64,000 bases of DNA from Actinocorallia herbida (GCF_003751225.1 NZ_RJKE01000001.1:2232001-2296000), one strand, 5' to 3'. Shown: positions 17,568 through 29,324, counted from the stretch's first letter. The notes: generated by a model not told the origin, from the letters alone. Made by a program: numbers and translations.

Positions 17568-18161
17568 GTGGCGGTGAGCAGCGGCGAGGACAAGGTGGAC
17601 CGCGAACGTCGGCTCGCCTCCCGGGCGGCCGGGGAGCAGGGCCTGCTGTTCGATGGAGGCGTCCGTATGCCGTCCCGGCTCTCCGACGAGGTGGGGTTCC
17701 GCGGGCCGGCGGCGTGCGCGGCGGCGGGGATCACCTACCGGCAACTCGACTACTGGGCGCGCACCAAGCTGGTCGAGCCCAGCGTGCGGCCCGCGCACGG
17801 CTCCGGCAGCCAGCGGCTGTACGGCTTCCGCGACATCCTCGTGCTCAAGGTCGTCAAGCGGCTTCTGGACACCGGGGTCTCGCTCCAGCAGATCCGCTCC
17901 GCGGTCAGCCACCTGCGCGACCGGGGCGTGGAGCATCTCGCCCAGATCACCCTGATGAGCGACGGCGTCAGCGTCTACGAGTGCACCAGCCCGGACGAGG
18001 TCGTGGATCTGCTCCAGGGCGGCCAGGGGGTCTTCGGCATAGCGCTCGGCCGGGTCTGGCAGGAGGTCGAGGGCAGCCTCGCCGCGCTGCCCGCCGAGAG
18101 CGCCGCGCCCGGCTCCGCGGCCGACGAGCTGTCCCGCCGCAGGGAGCGCAAGACGGGCTGA
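17568..18161 (+). CDS. MerR family transcriptional regulator (second in block)
   Basis: A 197-aa regulator with an N-terminal tail of ~40 residues and then a MerR winged helix (FRGPAACAAAGITYRQLDYW, with VKRLLDTGVSLQQIR further on). It is the fourth gene of the garA-ftsR-DUF151-merR block. The sensory C-terminus has no metal-binding Cys cluster, so a metal sensor is unlikely. Targets are unknown. The GTG at 17568 follows GGAGG. Its 3' end converges on the large flippase-like gene. Confidence 0.86.
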   Translation: MAVSSGEDKVDRERRLASRAAGEQGLLFDGGVRMPSRLSDEVGFRGPAACAAAGITYRQLDYWARTKLVEPSVRPAHGSGSQRLYGFRDILVLKVVKRLLDTGVSLQQIRSAVSHLRDRGVEHLAQITLMSDGVSVYECTSPDEVVDLLQGGQGVFGIALGRVWQEVEGSLAALPAESAAPGSAADELSRRRERKTG

Positions 18162-18177
18162 GCCCACCCCTCCGGCG

Positions 18178-20622
18178 CTAGAGCGAGTCCGTGCGCTGGA
18201 GGTGGTGGAAGGCGGCCCAGCCGGGCAGCACCGGCAGCCAGAACGTCAGCAGCCGGTACAGCAGCACCGCCGAGGTCGCGGTCTCCACCGGCAGGCCCGC
18301 GACCGTCAGGCCGAAGATCAGCGCGGTCTCCACCGCGCCGAGGCCGCCGGGGGTCGGCGCGGCCGAGCCGATGGCGTTGCCGGTGAGGAACACCACCGCG
18401 ACGGCGGTCCAGGCGAGCGAGCCGCCGAACGCGCGGATCGAGGCGTCCAGGCAGACCACGAAAGCGACGGTGAGCAGCAGGGTGCCGCCCAGGCCGGTGG
18501 CGACCTTGCGGGGATCCTGGAGAACGTCCACGAGCCGCGGGACGACCCCGGAGAACATCAGCCGCAGCCGCTTCGTCACCATCCTGCGCACGGGCCCCAC
18601 GGCCGCCAGGAGGCCCGCGACCGCCGCGACGGCCAGCAGCACCAGCATGACCGTCTTGGACGGCGCGAACTCGGCGTCAGGGCGGCTGGAGCCGGTCAGG
18701 AAGCCCATCACCAGCAGCAGCAGGATGTGGATGACCAGTCCGGTGAGCTGGGAGGCGCCGACGCTGGCCACGGCGGGGCCCGGCCGCACCCCCATCTTCT
18801 GGAGGTAGCGGGTGTTGATCGCGATGCCGCTCACCGCGGCGGGCGCGACGAGCTTGACGAACGAGGCGGCGAACTGGACGGCCACGCTCCGCCACAGCGG
18901 CAGCCGCTCCGGCACGAACCCCATGACCATCAGCGCCGCGGCCACGAACGACACGCCCGAGGCCACCAGCGCCAGGGCCGCCCAGCGCCAGTCTGCCGTC
19001 GCGGCGAGATGCCCGAGGTCCTGCCCGCTCAGCTGCGACGCCAGGACGTAGGCGGCGATGGTGGCGCCGACGATGCTGAAGATCGTGCGCGGCCGGAACC
19101 GCTCGAGCCGGACCTCCTCGACCTCGATCTCGGGGTAGGACCGCAGGATCTCCTCGCGCAGCGCGCCCAGCAGCTTGCCATCGCGGCGCAGCGCCGCGCG
19201 GGTCTCCCGGGACAGCGCCACCTTCTGGAGCAGCGGCACCAGCCCGCCGAGCGACTGGGCGCCCAGCATCTCCGAGGCGGTACGCACCGCGCGCTCGGCG
19301 CCCACCCGCAGGCCGAGGGTGGTGAGCAGCTGCGCCTGGTCGATCCGCACCAGCAGCTCGCCCGCGGCGATCTCGCCGCCGCCGAGCGCCACGAGCCACG
19401 GCCGCCCCTCGCAGACGAGGACCGCCGAGCCGTCCAGGCCGCGGTGGGCGATGCGCTGGCGGTGCAGGAGGTTCAGCTGGCGCCAGATGCCCATCAGGAG
19501 CTCGTCGGTGACCTCCTCGTCGGGGAGGTCGGACAGCGCGACGCCGTCCACGTGCGTGTAGGCCAGCAGGGCGGCTTCGGTGCCGACCTCGGAGGTCGCC
19601 ACGAGCCGGGGCGTGCGGACGCCCGCCGCGGTGGCCGCGTAGGACAGCAGCGACTCCTGCTCCAGCGAGCGGCGCAGCGAGCGCAGGGTGCGGCGCGGCT
19701 GGTTGGCCCGCAGCCGCAGGCCCCGCCAGGCCCGGTAGAGCAGGCCCGACGTCTGCTGGTCGCGGTCCAGCACGACCACGTCGAGGTCGCGGGTGCGGGC
19801 GCGGACCAGGTAGCTGCGCCGGTCGAGCGTCCCGTCGTCGATCCGGGTGGCCTTGACCGGGCGCAGGCCGAGCCGGTCCAGCGCGGCGAGGACCGCGGTG
19901 CCGGGCGGGCGCGGGTTCGGCGTGCCGAGGCCGTAGAGGGTCAGGTAGCCCGTCAGCCTGCCGATCAGGTAGGTGGCGACCAGGCCCAGCGCCGTGGTGT
20001 TGCCCGCGACGAGCGAGGCGAGGCCGGCCAGCGCGATCGTGCCCCACATGACGGCCTGCCAGCGCGGCCGGCCGGCCAGCCGGATCGCCGTCACATAGGC
20101 GATGACGGGCGTCAGGTCGGCGGGGACGGGCGTCTGCCCGGTCTTGGTCCAGCCGAGCGCGTTGGTGATGATCGCGGGCGCGGCGTGCTCGATCCACGCG
20201 TCCAGCGCGACCACCGCGCCGAGCGCCGCGATCGCCGCGGCGAGGCCGACCACGATCCGCATCCCGTCGCGGCGGATCACCCGGTCGGCGGCGAACACCA
20301 GCGGGACCGCCAGCACGCCGAAGCCCGCGGTCAGGCTGGCGAGGCTCAGAAGGAAGTGCGGCGCCTGCTCGGTGCCCCGGGTGACGTCGCTCTCCAGACC
20401 CGTCGTGGTCTGGGTGGCGAACGAGGGGAGGAGCAGAAGCAGACCGATGCCTATGAGGCAGGCGAGGGCCCTGATGAGATCGCCCTGATTGCGGATCCGC
20501 GACGGAAACGGCGGCTCATCGACCTCGGCGCCTTCGGGAAGGTCGAGCGGAGGCTCCAGGGCAGTCGCGCCCTGCGTTTTCACCACGTCGTCACCGTCCT
20601 CCCGTTTCCCCGCACCGCCCAA
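18178..20622 (-). CDS. flippase-like membrane protein (LPG-synthase TM/UPF0104) with degenerate kinase-like domain
   Basis: An 814-aa protein in three parts: an N-terminal block of TM helices (~45-230), a soluble kinase-like domain (~250-470) and a C-terminal bundle of about eight TM helices (~490-810) of the lysylphosphatidylglycerol synthase TM/UPF0104 type. The kinase-like part has the expected order, but its catalytic loop reads IAHRGLDGSAVLV (Asp of HRD replaced) and the DFG position reads LVALGGGEIA. Phosphotransfer is therefore unlikely. The LPG_synthase_TM domain is linked to lipid flipping. A role in moving a lipid-linked cell-wall component, with the pseudokinase as a binding or scaffold unit, is inference. 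GTG/ATG choices near 20622 do not affect the domains. Confidence 0.78.
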   Translation of the reverse strand: MGGAGKREDGDDVVKTQGATALEPPLDLPEGAEVDEPPFPSRIRNQGDLIRALACLIGIGLLLLLPSFATQTTTGLESDVTRGTEQAPHFLLSLASLTAGFGVLAVPLVFAADRVIRRDGMRIVVGLAAAIAALGAVVALDAWIEHAAPAIITNALGWTKTGQTPVPADLTPVIAYVTAIRLAGRPRWQAVMWGTIALAGLASLVAGNTTALGLVATYLIGRLTGYLTLYGLGTPNPRPPGTAVLAALDRLGLRPVKATRIDDGTLDRRSYLVRARTRDLDVVVLDRDQQTSGLLYRAWRGLRLRANQPRRTLRSLRRSLEQESLLSYAATAAGVRTPRLVATSEVGTEAALLAYTHVDGVALSDLPDEEVTDELLMGIWRQLNLLHRQRIAHRGLDGSAVLVCEGRPWLVALGGGEIAAGELLVRIDQAQLLTTLGLRVGAERAVRTASEMLGAQSLGGLVPLLQKVALSRETRAALRRDGKLLGALREEILRSYPEIEVEEVRLERFRPRTIFSIVGATIAAYVLASQLSGQDLGHLAATADWRWAALALVASGVSFVAAALMVMGFVPERLPLWRSVAVQFAASFVKLVAPAAVSGIAINTRYLQKMGVRPGPAVASVGASQLTGLVIHILLLLVMGFLTGSSRPDAEFAPSKTVMLVLLAVAAVAGLLAAVGPVRRMVTKRLRLMFSGVVPRLVDVLQDPRKVATGLGGTLLLTVAFVVCLDASIRAFGGSLAWTAVAVVFLTGNAIGSAAPTPGGLGAVETALIFGLTVAGLPVETATSAVLLYRLLTFWLPVLPGWAAFHHLQRTDSL

Positions 20623-20791
20623 GGTTAGTAGCCCTCCGTCCAGCAGTGATCAGACCTCCGGATGAGTTCGCCGCCCGCGTGCGCGGTACCCCGTGCGCCC
20701 GGCCCCCGCCGGTCGGCGATGATCTCCCGCGCCGGGGCCGCCGACGCCGGTGAGATCGTGCACAAGGTACACTGGCCGGGCTGTCGACCCC

Positions 20792-20976
20792 TGGCGGGAG
20801 AGACTTCGCGCAAGCCGGCGCGGAGCGCCGAAGGAGCAACGTCCCCGGAACCTCTCAGGCAAACGGACCGTTCGGGTGAGGCGCCTCTGGAAAGCGGGCA
20901 TGTGCCCCACCGAAGGTGAAAACCATGCGTCCTGCGCGTGGCGAAGCTCTCAGGTTCCATGACAGAGGGGGAGCGC
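20792..20976 (+). promoter_or_regulatory. tandem glycine riboswitch
   Basis: Two glycine aptamers in series lie upstream of gcvP. The first runs from GGCGGGAGAG (~20793) through CGCCGAAGGAGCAA to CCTCTCAGGCAAA. The second runs from TCTGGAAAGCGG (~20885) through CACCGAAGGTGAAA to GCTCTCAGGTTCC and ends with the GACAGAGGGG closing strand. The repeated CGAAGG and CTCTCAGG blocks are diagnostic. Binding of glycine should switch on the glycine cleavage gene; the expression platform lies in the ~50 nt before the gcvP start. Confidence 0.93.
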
Positions 20977-21027
20977 GGGTCTCAACGACCCCTCCGCACC
21001 TCTGTACCGCGCCTTGGAGGCCCCGGG

Positions 21028-23892
<2,865 letters not shown>

Positions 23893-23903
23893 CGACCCGG
23901 CCG

Positions 23904-23926
23904 CCCCCGCCCTTCCAAGGCGGGGG
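23904..23926 (+). terminator. hairpin downstream of gcvP
   Basis: CCCCCGCC and GGCGGGGG form a perfect 8-bp stem with a 7-nt loop, 12 bp after the gcvP stop. No T-run follows, so strength is uncertain. Confidence 0.5.
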
Positions 23927-24205
23927 ACTTCCCCACGAGCCGGCCACCGGTCGGGTGAGGGGCGCCCCGGCGCCTGCCCCGTGGCCCCCAGGGCCGAAGG
24001 GGCGGGCGGCGGGATCTCAAGCGCCCGAACCGGCCGATGCCGTGTCTCGGTAGCCGCCTAGGGCGGACGGGGTGAGGGGCGGCCGTGAACGCGGGATCGG
24101 CCAATCAATTCGGGTGATCTTTCCTTATCCGGTCGTGTCCCGCCCCGCGGGATCGGCCGGATCGGTAGGGTCTGGCTTGCGTCCCCGGCCGTGAGGAGCC
24201 CCGGA
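23927..24205. other. intergenic region before the TPR gene
   Basis: Together with the gcvP terminator this is about 310 bp without a gene. It is GC-rich up to ~24060, then holds a less GC stretch (CAATCAATTC, TTTCCTTATC, ~24100-24130) that could carry the promoter of the TPR gene. I see no small ORF or RNA in it. Confidence 0.4.
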
Positions 24206-24982
24206 TTGACCCTGGCGCAGGCACATCGCATGGCCGAGACCGGTGATCTGACCGGTGCGGCGACCCTGTTCACCGAGGCGCTGGCCGACTCCCCGGCGCC
24301 GGCCGACCGGGCGCAGGCCGCGCTCGGCCTGGCCGTGGTCCTGGACGACCTGGGCGACACCGAGGGCGCCCGGCGCGCCGACTGGACCGCGATCGAGACC
24401 GGCGATCCCGAGTACGCGCCGCGCGCCGCCTACCACCTGGCCCTCTCGCACGAGCGGGCGGGCGAGCCGGGAGGCGCCGCCGAGGCCTGGCGGATCGTCG
24501 TCTCCTCCGAGCACCCGGCCTATCTGCCTGCCGCCTGCCTGGCCCTGGCCCAGCTCGCCGACGACACGGGCGACACCGAGGCCGCGATCTCCTGGTGGGA
24601 GCGGGTCATCGAGACCGGCGACGCCGAGTACGCGCCGGTCGCCGCGCACGACCTCGCCCAGCGTCTCCTCGAGGACGGCCGAGCCTCCCGCGCCCAGCGC
24701 ATCCTCGCCGACGCGCTCCGGGCCGTCGACCCCGGCGGCTACGCCTACGCCCGCCTGGCCGTCCTGATCGGTCTCACCCACCTCGACCAGGCCATCGGCG
24801 CCTTCACCGCCGCCGTCGAGTCCACCGACGCCCCCGACGTGGCCCCCCTGGGCATCGAACTCCTGGCCCGCACCCTCTCCCTCCGAGGCCGCGACACCGA
24901 AGCCGACTCCGTCTGGCGCGCCGGCCTGGCCACCCCCCACCTCCACGACCAGATAACCGCCCGTCTCCACCGCGACACCTGA
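24206..24982 (+). CDS. tetratricopeptide-repeat (TPR) protein
   Basis: A ~258-aa all-helical repeat protein. Units such as IETGDPEYAPRAAYHLA and IETGDAEYAPVAAHDLA recur at about 36-residue or longer spacing, as in TPR/Sel1-like folds. It has no signal peptide or catalytic motif and is probably a cytosolic scaffold. A TTG at 24206 preceded by GAGGAG (24194-24199) is my preferred start; the frame can also begin at GTG 24191. No partner is evident. Confidence 0.72.
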   Translation: MTLAQAHRMAETGDLTGAATLFTEALADSPAPADRAQAALGLAVVLDDLGDTEGARRADWTAIETGDPEYAPRAAYHLALSHERAGEPGGAAEAWRIVVSSEHPAYLPAACLALAQLADDTGDTEAAISWWERVIETGDAEYAPVAAHDLAQRLLEDGRASRAQRILADALRAVDPGGYAYARLAVLIGLTHLDQAIGAFTAAVESTDAPDVAPLGIELLARTLSLRGRDTEADSVWRAGLATPHLHDQITARLHRDT

Positions 24983-25210
24983 CCCGCCGCCTCGGCCCGC
25001 CACCCGGGCGGGCATCGCCCCTCCGGACGGCCGTATCGCGGGGCGGCCCCGCGCCGCCCGCGGCACGATCGAGCTTCTGGAAATCGCCGGTGACGATGGG
25101 CCGCGCCGGACCATTTCCCGGCGACGGGGGAGCGCGGTCCTGCGGGTTCGGCCGTCGGGGAGCGGCCGGCGTGGCGGGGAGGGGCGGGGTGATCATGGGA
25201 GGATGGCGTG

Positions 25211-25804
25211 ATGCGGATCGAGACCGTGGCGGGGACTGCTGAGATCTTGCTGGAAGGTCCGGCGGAGCCGGGGCTCGTGGTGGTGGTGACGCACGGGTCC
25301 AACGGGACCGTGGACGCGCCGGATCTCGCGGCGGTGCGGGAGGTGGCGCTGGGGCTGGGTGCCGGGGTGGCGCGGGTGACGCAGCCGTTCCGGCTGGCGG
25401 GGCGGCGGGCGCCGGGCAACGCGGCCAAGCAGGACGCGGCCTGGCTGGAGGCGGTGGCCGTGGTGCGGGCGAAGTGGCCTGAGGCGCCGCTGGTTCAGTG
25501 CGGGAGGAGCAACGGGGCGCGGGTGGCCTGCCGGACCGCCGTTGAAGCCGGGGCGGTGGGGGTGCTCGCGCTGGCGTTTCCGCTGCATCCGCCGGGCAAG
25601 CCGGAGAAGAGCCGGGCCGCGGAGCTGCGGGAGGCGAAGGTGCCGGTCGTGGTCGTCAACGGCGACCGCGACCCGTTCGGGGTGCCGGACCCCGCTGACG
25701 CGGCCGAGGTCGTCGTCCTGGCGGGGGAGCGGCACGATCTGCACAAGGACCCCGCCCGGGTAGGAGCGGCGGCCGAACCATGGCTCCGGCGCTGGCGGAG
25801 CTGA
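25211..25804 (+). CDS. alpha/beta-hydrolase family protein (KANL3/TEX30-like)
   Basis: A 197-aa alpha/beta hydrolase of the short KANL3/TEX30-like type. THGSNGTVDAPDL forms the oxyanion-side loop. The nucleophile elbow is CGRSNGAR (Ser in GxSxG), the acid is in VVNGDRDPFG and the base in GERHDLHKD, so the triad looks complete. It is probably a cytosolic esterase or hydrolase of unknown substrate. GTG 25208 and ATG 25211 are adjacent possible starts. No operon partner is seen. Confidence 0.82.
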   Translation: MRIETVAGTAEILLEGPAEPGLVVVVTHGSNGTVDAPDLAAVREVALGLGAGVARVTQPFRLAGRRAPGNAAKQDAAWLEAVAVVRAKWPEAPLVQCGRSNGARVACRTAVEAGAVGVLALAFPLHPPGKPEKSRAAELREAKVPVVVVNGDRDPFGVPDPADAAEVVVLAGERHDLHKDPARVGAAAEPWLRRWRS

Positions 25805-25894
25805 GGCCGACCGCTGGCGGGGCCGGAAGGCGGCGCTTCGAGGGACGTTTCCCCCGAAGCCCGGTGATCACCCGATAGGACTAGTCCCCGCGCT

Positions 25895-26098
25895 TCAGGC
25901 CGCGGTGGGGGCGTGCAGGTCGGTGGGCCGGTGCGGCGCCACGATCCCCCCGTCAGGCAGCAGCTCACCGGTGTCGTCGAACAGCACAACGCCGTTGCAC
26001 AGCAGGCTCCACCCCTGCTCGGGGTGGCTGGCCAAGGTCCGCGCGGCGTCGCGGGTCGGTCCGTCGGAAGAAGGACAGGACGGCTGGTGCGGGCACAT
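25895..26098 (-). CDS. DUF5999 family small protein
   Basis: A 67-aa protein starting MCPHQPSCPSSDGP with the conserved SHPEQGWSLLCNGVVLF core and APHRP tail of the DUF5999 family, found only in actinobacteria. The MCxHxxxC start suggests metal binding, but no function is known. The in-frame extension to 26119 lacks family likeness. Confidence 0.85.
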   Translation of the reverse strand: MCPHQPSCPSSDGPTRDAARTLASHPEQGWSLLCNGVVLFDDTGELLPDGGIVAPHRPTDLHAPTAA

Positions 26099-26226
26099 CG
26101 GCGTGCCTCCGGTTCTCACTCTCGAATGGGCGTGTGTGATCTGTCACGTTGGACGCGTACCAGTCTGCAACGGTTCGCGTTCGCCGGGACATAGCCCGAT
26201 GGGACTGTTGTGGCATCGACATCTGA

Positions 26227-26248
26227 GCCGCCGCGCCCGCGCGGCGGC
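26227..26248 (-). terminator. GC-rich hairpin downstream of TetR gene
   Basis: GCCGCCGCGC / GCGCGGCGGC makes a 9-10 bp stem with a tiny loop, ~120 bp past the stop of the minus-strand TetR gene and upstream of the DUF5999 gene. It has no T-tract, so a terminator role is tentative. Confidence 0.4.
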
Positions 26249-26370
26249 GTCCGCTGATCGACGTGGACCGATCCTTCCCGCGGCTATCCCGGAGGAAACG
26301 GGCGGCTGCCCGTCCTGGACAGAAGATCATGTCCTCTTGGCAAGGACGGGGAACGGGCGCCGCGCCGGCG

Positions 26371-26928
26371 TCACAGCAGCGCGGTGAGCATCCCCGAGAG
26401 CAGGACCTCGAGGCTCTCCTCGAACTGCCGGTCCCAGTCGACGGGCTCGGGCGTCGCCAGCTCCCGGCCGCGCACCTCGAGGGCGGCGTGGCCGATGAGG
26501 AAGGCCAGGAGGGTCCGGGCCGCGCTGTGCGCGGCGGACTCCAGGAAGCCGGCCAGCCGCAGCACCTCGGCGATCGAGCGGGCCGTCGTCGCCAGGGCGG
26601 CGGGGTTGCGCCGGGTCACCAGCAGCGGCAGGACGCCCGCGTGGTCGACGAGCAGGGCGCGGTAGGCCTCGGCCCAGGACCTGATCCGGTCGCGCCAGTC
26701 GTCGGCGCCGAGCGGCCGGGTGTCGGCGTGCAGGACGCCGACGTGGGTGACCAGGCCGTCGAGGAGCTCCTCCTTGCCGCGCGGCAGATGGTGGTAGATC
26801 GCCATCGCCTCGACCTCCAGGGCGTCGCCGAGGCGGCGCATCGTGAGGCGGCCGAGGCCCTGGCCGTCGACGATGTGCAGGGCTGCCTCGATGATCCGGT
26901 CGCGGGTCAGCGGCTCACGCGGGCTCAA
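26371..26928 (-). CDS. TetR/AcrR family regulator
   Basis: A 185-aa regulator. The N-terminal HTH is LTMRRLGDALEVEAMAIYHHLPRGKEELLDGL. The C-terminus resembles the TetR_C (tetracycline-repressor-like) ligand domain, with LLFAFLIGH-type helices and the final EESLEVLLSGM. It has no obvious co-transcribed target, and the divergent neighbour is an unknown 126-aa gene. Confidence 0.86.
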   Translation of the reverse strand: MSPREPLTRDRIIEAALHIVDGQGLGRLTMRRLGDALEVEAMAIYHHLPRGKEELLDGLVTHVGVLHADTRPLGADDWRDRIRSWAEAYRALLVDHAGVLPLLVTRRNPAALATTARSIAEVLRLAGFLESAAHSAARTLLAFLIGHAALEVRGRELATPEPVDWDRQFEESLEVLLSGMLTALL

Positions 26929-27090
26929 CGGCGCTCCTTGAAGGGGTCGGGGCTAGGGTGATCACGAAGGAACCTTACTGCGTAAAGGGGCCGGGCGGGG
27001 CGCGCGGCGCGGAAAATCCCGCCGGGCGGATGTGCCCGGCGTCACGCGGCGGCGTAGGCTGCCGCGAGTACCTGCGGAAAGGAAAGACCC

Positions 27091-27471
27091 ATGGTCTTCG
27101 GACGTCGCATCAGCCCTGACGACGCGGCACTGTACGCCGCCGACAAGCAGCTCGCCGGGGAGCACGCAGGCCGTGTCGCGGCCGTGGAGGAGGCGCGGGC
27201 GGCCCTCGCCGCGGGCGCCCCGGACTCCGCGGGCCGGCGCGAGCTGGCCGGGGTCCTGGAAACCGCCCTCGTGGACGCCATCGCCTCGGCGGCCGCCGCC
27301 GAGCGCGTCGCCATGGGGCCCAAGACCTACGGCACCACCCGGGCCGCCGAGATCTCCCGGCGCAAGGCCAGGGCGAAGGTGTCCGTCCGCCCCTACAGTG
27401 AGGAGCTGGACCGGCTGCGGACGGCCCGCGAGACGCACAAGCTCTCCTTTCGGGCCCTGGAAAGGGTCTAA
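27091..27471 (+). CDS. small helical protein of unknown function
   Basis: A 126-aa hydrophilic, Ala/Arg-rich protein, probably mostly alpha-helical, with no signal peptide, TM segment or Cys. It starts MVFGRRISPDDAALY and ends KLSFRALERV. I do not recognise a family. GGAAAGGAAAG lies ahead of the ATG. Coding potential is supported by the codon-position GC bias of this frame. Confidence 0.6.
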   Translation: MVFGRRISPDDAALYAADKQLAGEHAGRVAAVEEARAALAAGAPDSAGRRELAGVLETALVDAIASAAAAERVAMGPKTYGTTRAAEISRRKARAKVSVRPYSEELDRLRTARETHKLSFRALERV

Positions 27472-27630
27472 AAGGAGATAGGCGGGGTTTTCCGGCACGC
27501 TGGCCGCCCAAGGTGGCACAGCGGCCGGAACTCTGAGACCCTTGCCTGCGCATTCGCGGGGGGGCACCGCGAGTCAGGGGGGAACCGGGCCGGTGGCAGG
27601 CCCGGCGGGGGAAATCGTGGGGGTTGTGAG

Positions 27631-28284
27631 TTGGATCGCAGGCCGCCTGACCGGCACCGCTTGCTGGAGTCCTACCGCGCCGGGGTGGCCGCCATACGGC
27701 GGTTCGCGGCCAGGTGCGAGGACTGGGAGGCGCCGACTCCGTGCTCGGAGTGGCTGGCGATCGACCTGGCCGGGCACCTGCGCTGTGTCGCGGAGAACCA
27801 CCTCGAATACCTCCAGGACGCCCCGGACAGCCGGCTGGCGAAACTGTTCGCCCAGGACATCGCGACGGCCGTGCTGATCCGTCAGCAGGCCCGCCAGAAC
27901 GCCGCCGAGCTCGCGGTGCTGCCGCCCGAGTCCGGGCGCGAGCGGATCATGTCGTTCACGGTGTCGGCGGACGCCTACCTGGACCTCATGGCGGACTGCT
28001 GGGAGAAGACCCATCTGATCCACCGGGGCACCAAGTACACCGTCGGCGACCACGCGGGCTCGGCCTGCGTCGAATGGCATCTGCACGCCTGGGACCTCGC
28101 CCGCGCGATCGGCGAGGACTACCGGCCCGCCGACCCGGAGCTGCTGGTCGCCGCCTGGGCGTGGGGCGTGCCGCATCTGCCGCTGAGCCGCGAGGGCGAC
28201 CCGTGGATCCGGGTGCTGCGCTCCTCCGGCCGCTCCCAGGACTGGCGGCGCGACCGGCCCGTCCGGGCCCGCAGACGCCGCTGA
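27631..28284 (+). CDS. maleylpyruvate isomerase N-terminal (mycothiol/DinB-like) domain protein
   Basis: A 217-aa protein with the four-helix DinB-like fold of the mycothiol-dependent maleylpyruvate isomerase family. PTPCSEWLAIDLAGHLRCVAENH near the N-terminus carries the first metal-ligand His, and VEWHLHAWDLARAIGEDY later carries the two others. Members use mycothiol or a divalent metal in detoxification or isomerisation. The start is a TTG, since no ATG/GTG in frame is near. Substrate unknown. Confidence 0.78.
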   Translation: MDRRPPDRHRLLESYRAGVAAIRRFAARCEDWEAPTPCSEWLAIDLAGHLRCVAENHLEYLQDAPDSRLAKLFAQDIATAVLIRQQARQNAAELAVLPPESGRERIMSFTVSADAYLDLMADCWEKTHLIHRGTKYTVGDHAGSACVEWHLHAWDLARAIGEDYRPADPELLVAAWAWGVPHLPLSREGDPWIRVLRSSGRSQDWRRDRPVRARRRR

Positions 28285-28403
28285 GGCCCCGCCGGGTCGG
28301 CCCCCGCATGACGCGGTGACGCGCAGGGTAGGGGCCGGGTAGGTCCACTTCGTCCGGTCTCGGGGGAGACCGTGCTGGACCGAGGATCCCGGGGGAGATC
28401 ACG

Positions 28404-28652
28404 ATGGCCATGTGCGAGGTCTGCGGCAACGACTACGACCTGGCGTTCGAGGTGCACACGCAGGGCGCGGTGCACGTCTTCGACAGCTTCGAGTGCGCGA
28501 TCAGCAAGCTCGCGCCGATCTGCGAGCACTGCAAGTGCCGGGTGATCGGCCACGGCGTCGAGGTCGACCGCCACTGGTACTGCTGCGCCCACTGCGCCCG
28601 CTCGGCCCAGGGCGCCGCCGCCCGCGAGATCCGCGACCGCGCCCCGGCCTGA
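28404..28652 (+). CDS. metallothionein-like small zinc-binding protein
   Basis: An 82-aa Cys-rich protein: CEVCGN near the N-terminus, a lone C in FECAIS, then CEHCKCRVIGHGVEVDR and YCCAHCA. The second block has the CxxCxC...YYCCxxCA pattern of prokaryotic metallothioneins (SmtA type), so it likely holds a small Zn/Cd site in the cytosol. The N-terminal CxxC adds an extra pair not found in SmtA. It has its own start (GGGGGAGATCACG ahead) and no metal regulator beside it. Confidence 0.75.
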   Translation: MAMCEVCGNDYDLAFEVHTQGAVHVFDSFECAISKLAPICEHCKCRVIGHGVEVDRHWYCCAHCARSAQGAAAREIRDRAPA

Positions 28653-28680
28653 CCCGCGGCCGCCGGCCGGCCGCCCGGCG

Positions 28681-29175
28681 TCAGCGGCGGGGCGCCGGGG
28701 CCGCGCAGGCCTCGGGGTGGACGCCGGCCTCCAGGTAGACGGGATGGCCGGAAGCGGCGACTATGCCGGCGATGCGGCGGGTGATGTGCGGGGGCGTGAA
28801 GTCGCCGAGCTCGTCGGGAGAGGCCAGGACGTGGTCGGAGAGCTCGTCCGGGGGGAGTTCGATCCGGGCGATCTCTTCGGGGTCGAGGCGGCCGGCGAAG
28901 ACCCAGACGTTGGTCGCGTCGGCCTCGCCTTCGGGCGGGACCCAGTCGAAGCAGACGAGGCCGTCGAGGCGCGGTCGCAGGCCCAGTTCCTCCTGGCATT
29001 CGCGCAGGCAGGCGGCCAGGGGCGACTCGCCGGCCTCGATGACGCCGCCGGGCAGCAGCCAGCCGGGGCGATAAGTCGGCTTCACCAGCAGGATGCGGCC
29101 GCCGTCGTCGGTGAGCAGGGCGGAGGCGGCCCCCCTGGTGCGCGGCAGCGTGGCGAGGTATGCGGCGTCGGCCAT
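28681..29175 (-). CDS. NUDIX hydrolase
   Basis: A 164-aa protein with a complete Nudix box (GGVIEAGESPLAACLRECQE followed by ELGL, i.e. Gx5Ex7REUxEExGU with Cys-Gln in the REU region). It should hydrolyse a nucleoside diphosphate linked to another group, cytosolically. Substrate unknown. It is divergent from the nitrate locus. Confidence 0.88.
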   Translation of the reverse strand: MADAAYLATLPRTRGAASALLTDDGGRILLVKPTYRPGWLLPGGVIEAGESPLAACLRECQEELGLRPRLDGLVCFDWVPPEGEADATNVWVFAGRLDPEEIARIELPPDELSDHVLASPDELGDFTPPHITRRIAGIVAASGHPVYLEAGVHPEACAAPAPRR

Positions 29176-29253
29176 ACCTTCGAGACTAAGCCTCCGAGCG
29201 GCGGAAGCGCGGTTTGACGGCGCGCGAACCCATCACGCCGTGGCGCGCGGCCG

Positions 29254-29302
29254 GTGAGCGTGTATTAACACCGGGGACATGCACGGGACCTTCTCGTGAA
29301 AC
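29254..29302 (+). promoter_or_regulatory. nitrate-locus promoter element, copy 1
   Basis: GTGAGCGTGTATTAACAC (29254-29271) holds the palindrome GTGTATTAACAC and is followed, ungapped, by GGGACC and GTGAAAC blocks. The same arrangement occurs before nirB (31496-31544) with the palindrome 54 bp from the start codon in both. Likely a site for NnaR (encoded at 34433) and/or GlnR (GAAAC half-site). Confidence 0.72.
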
Positions 29303-29324
29303 CGCCGCCGCACACGATCGGGGC

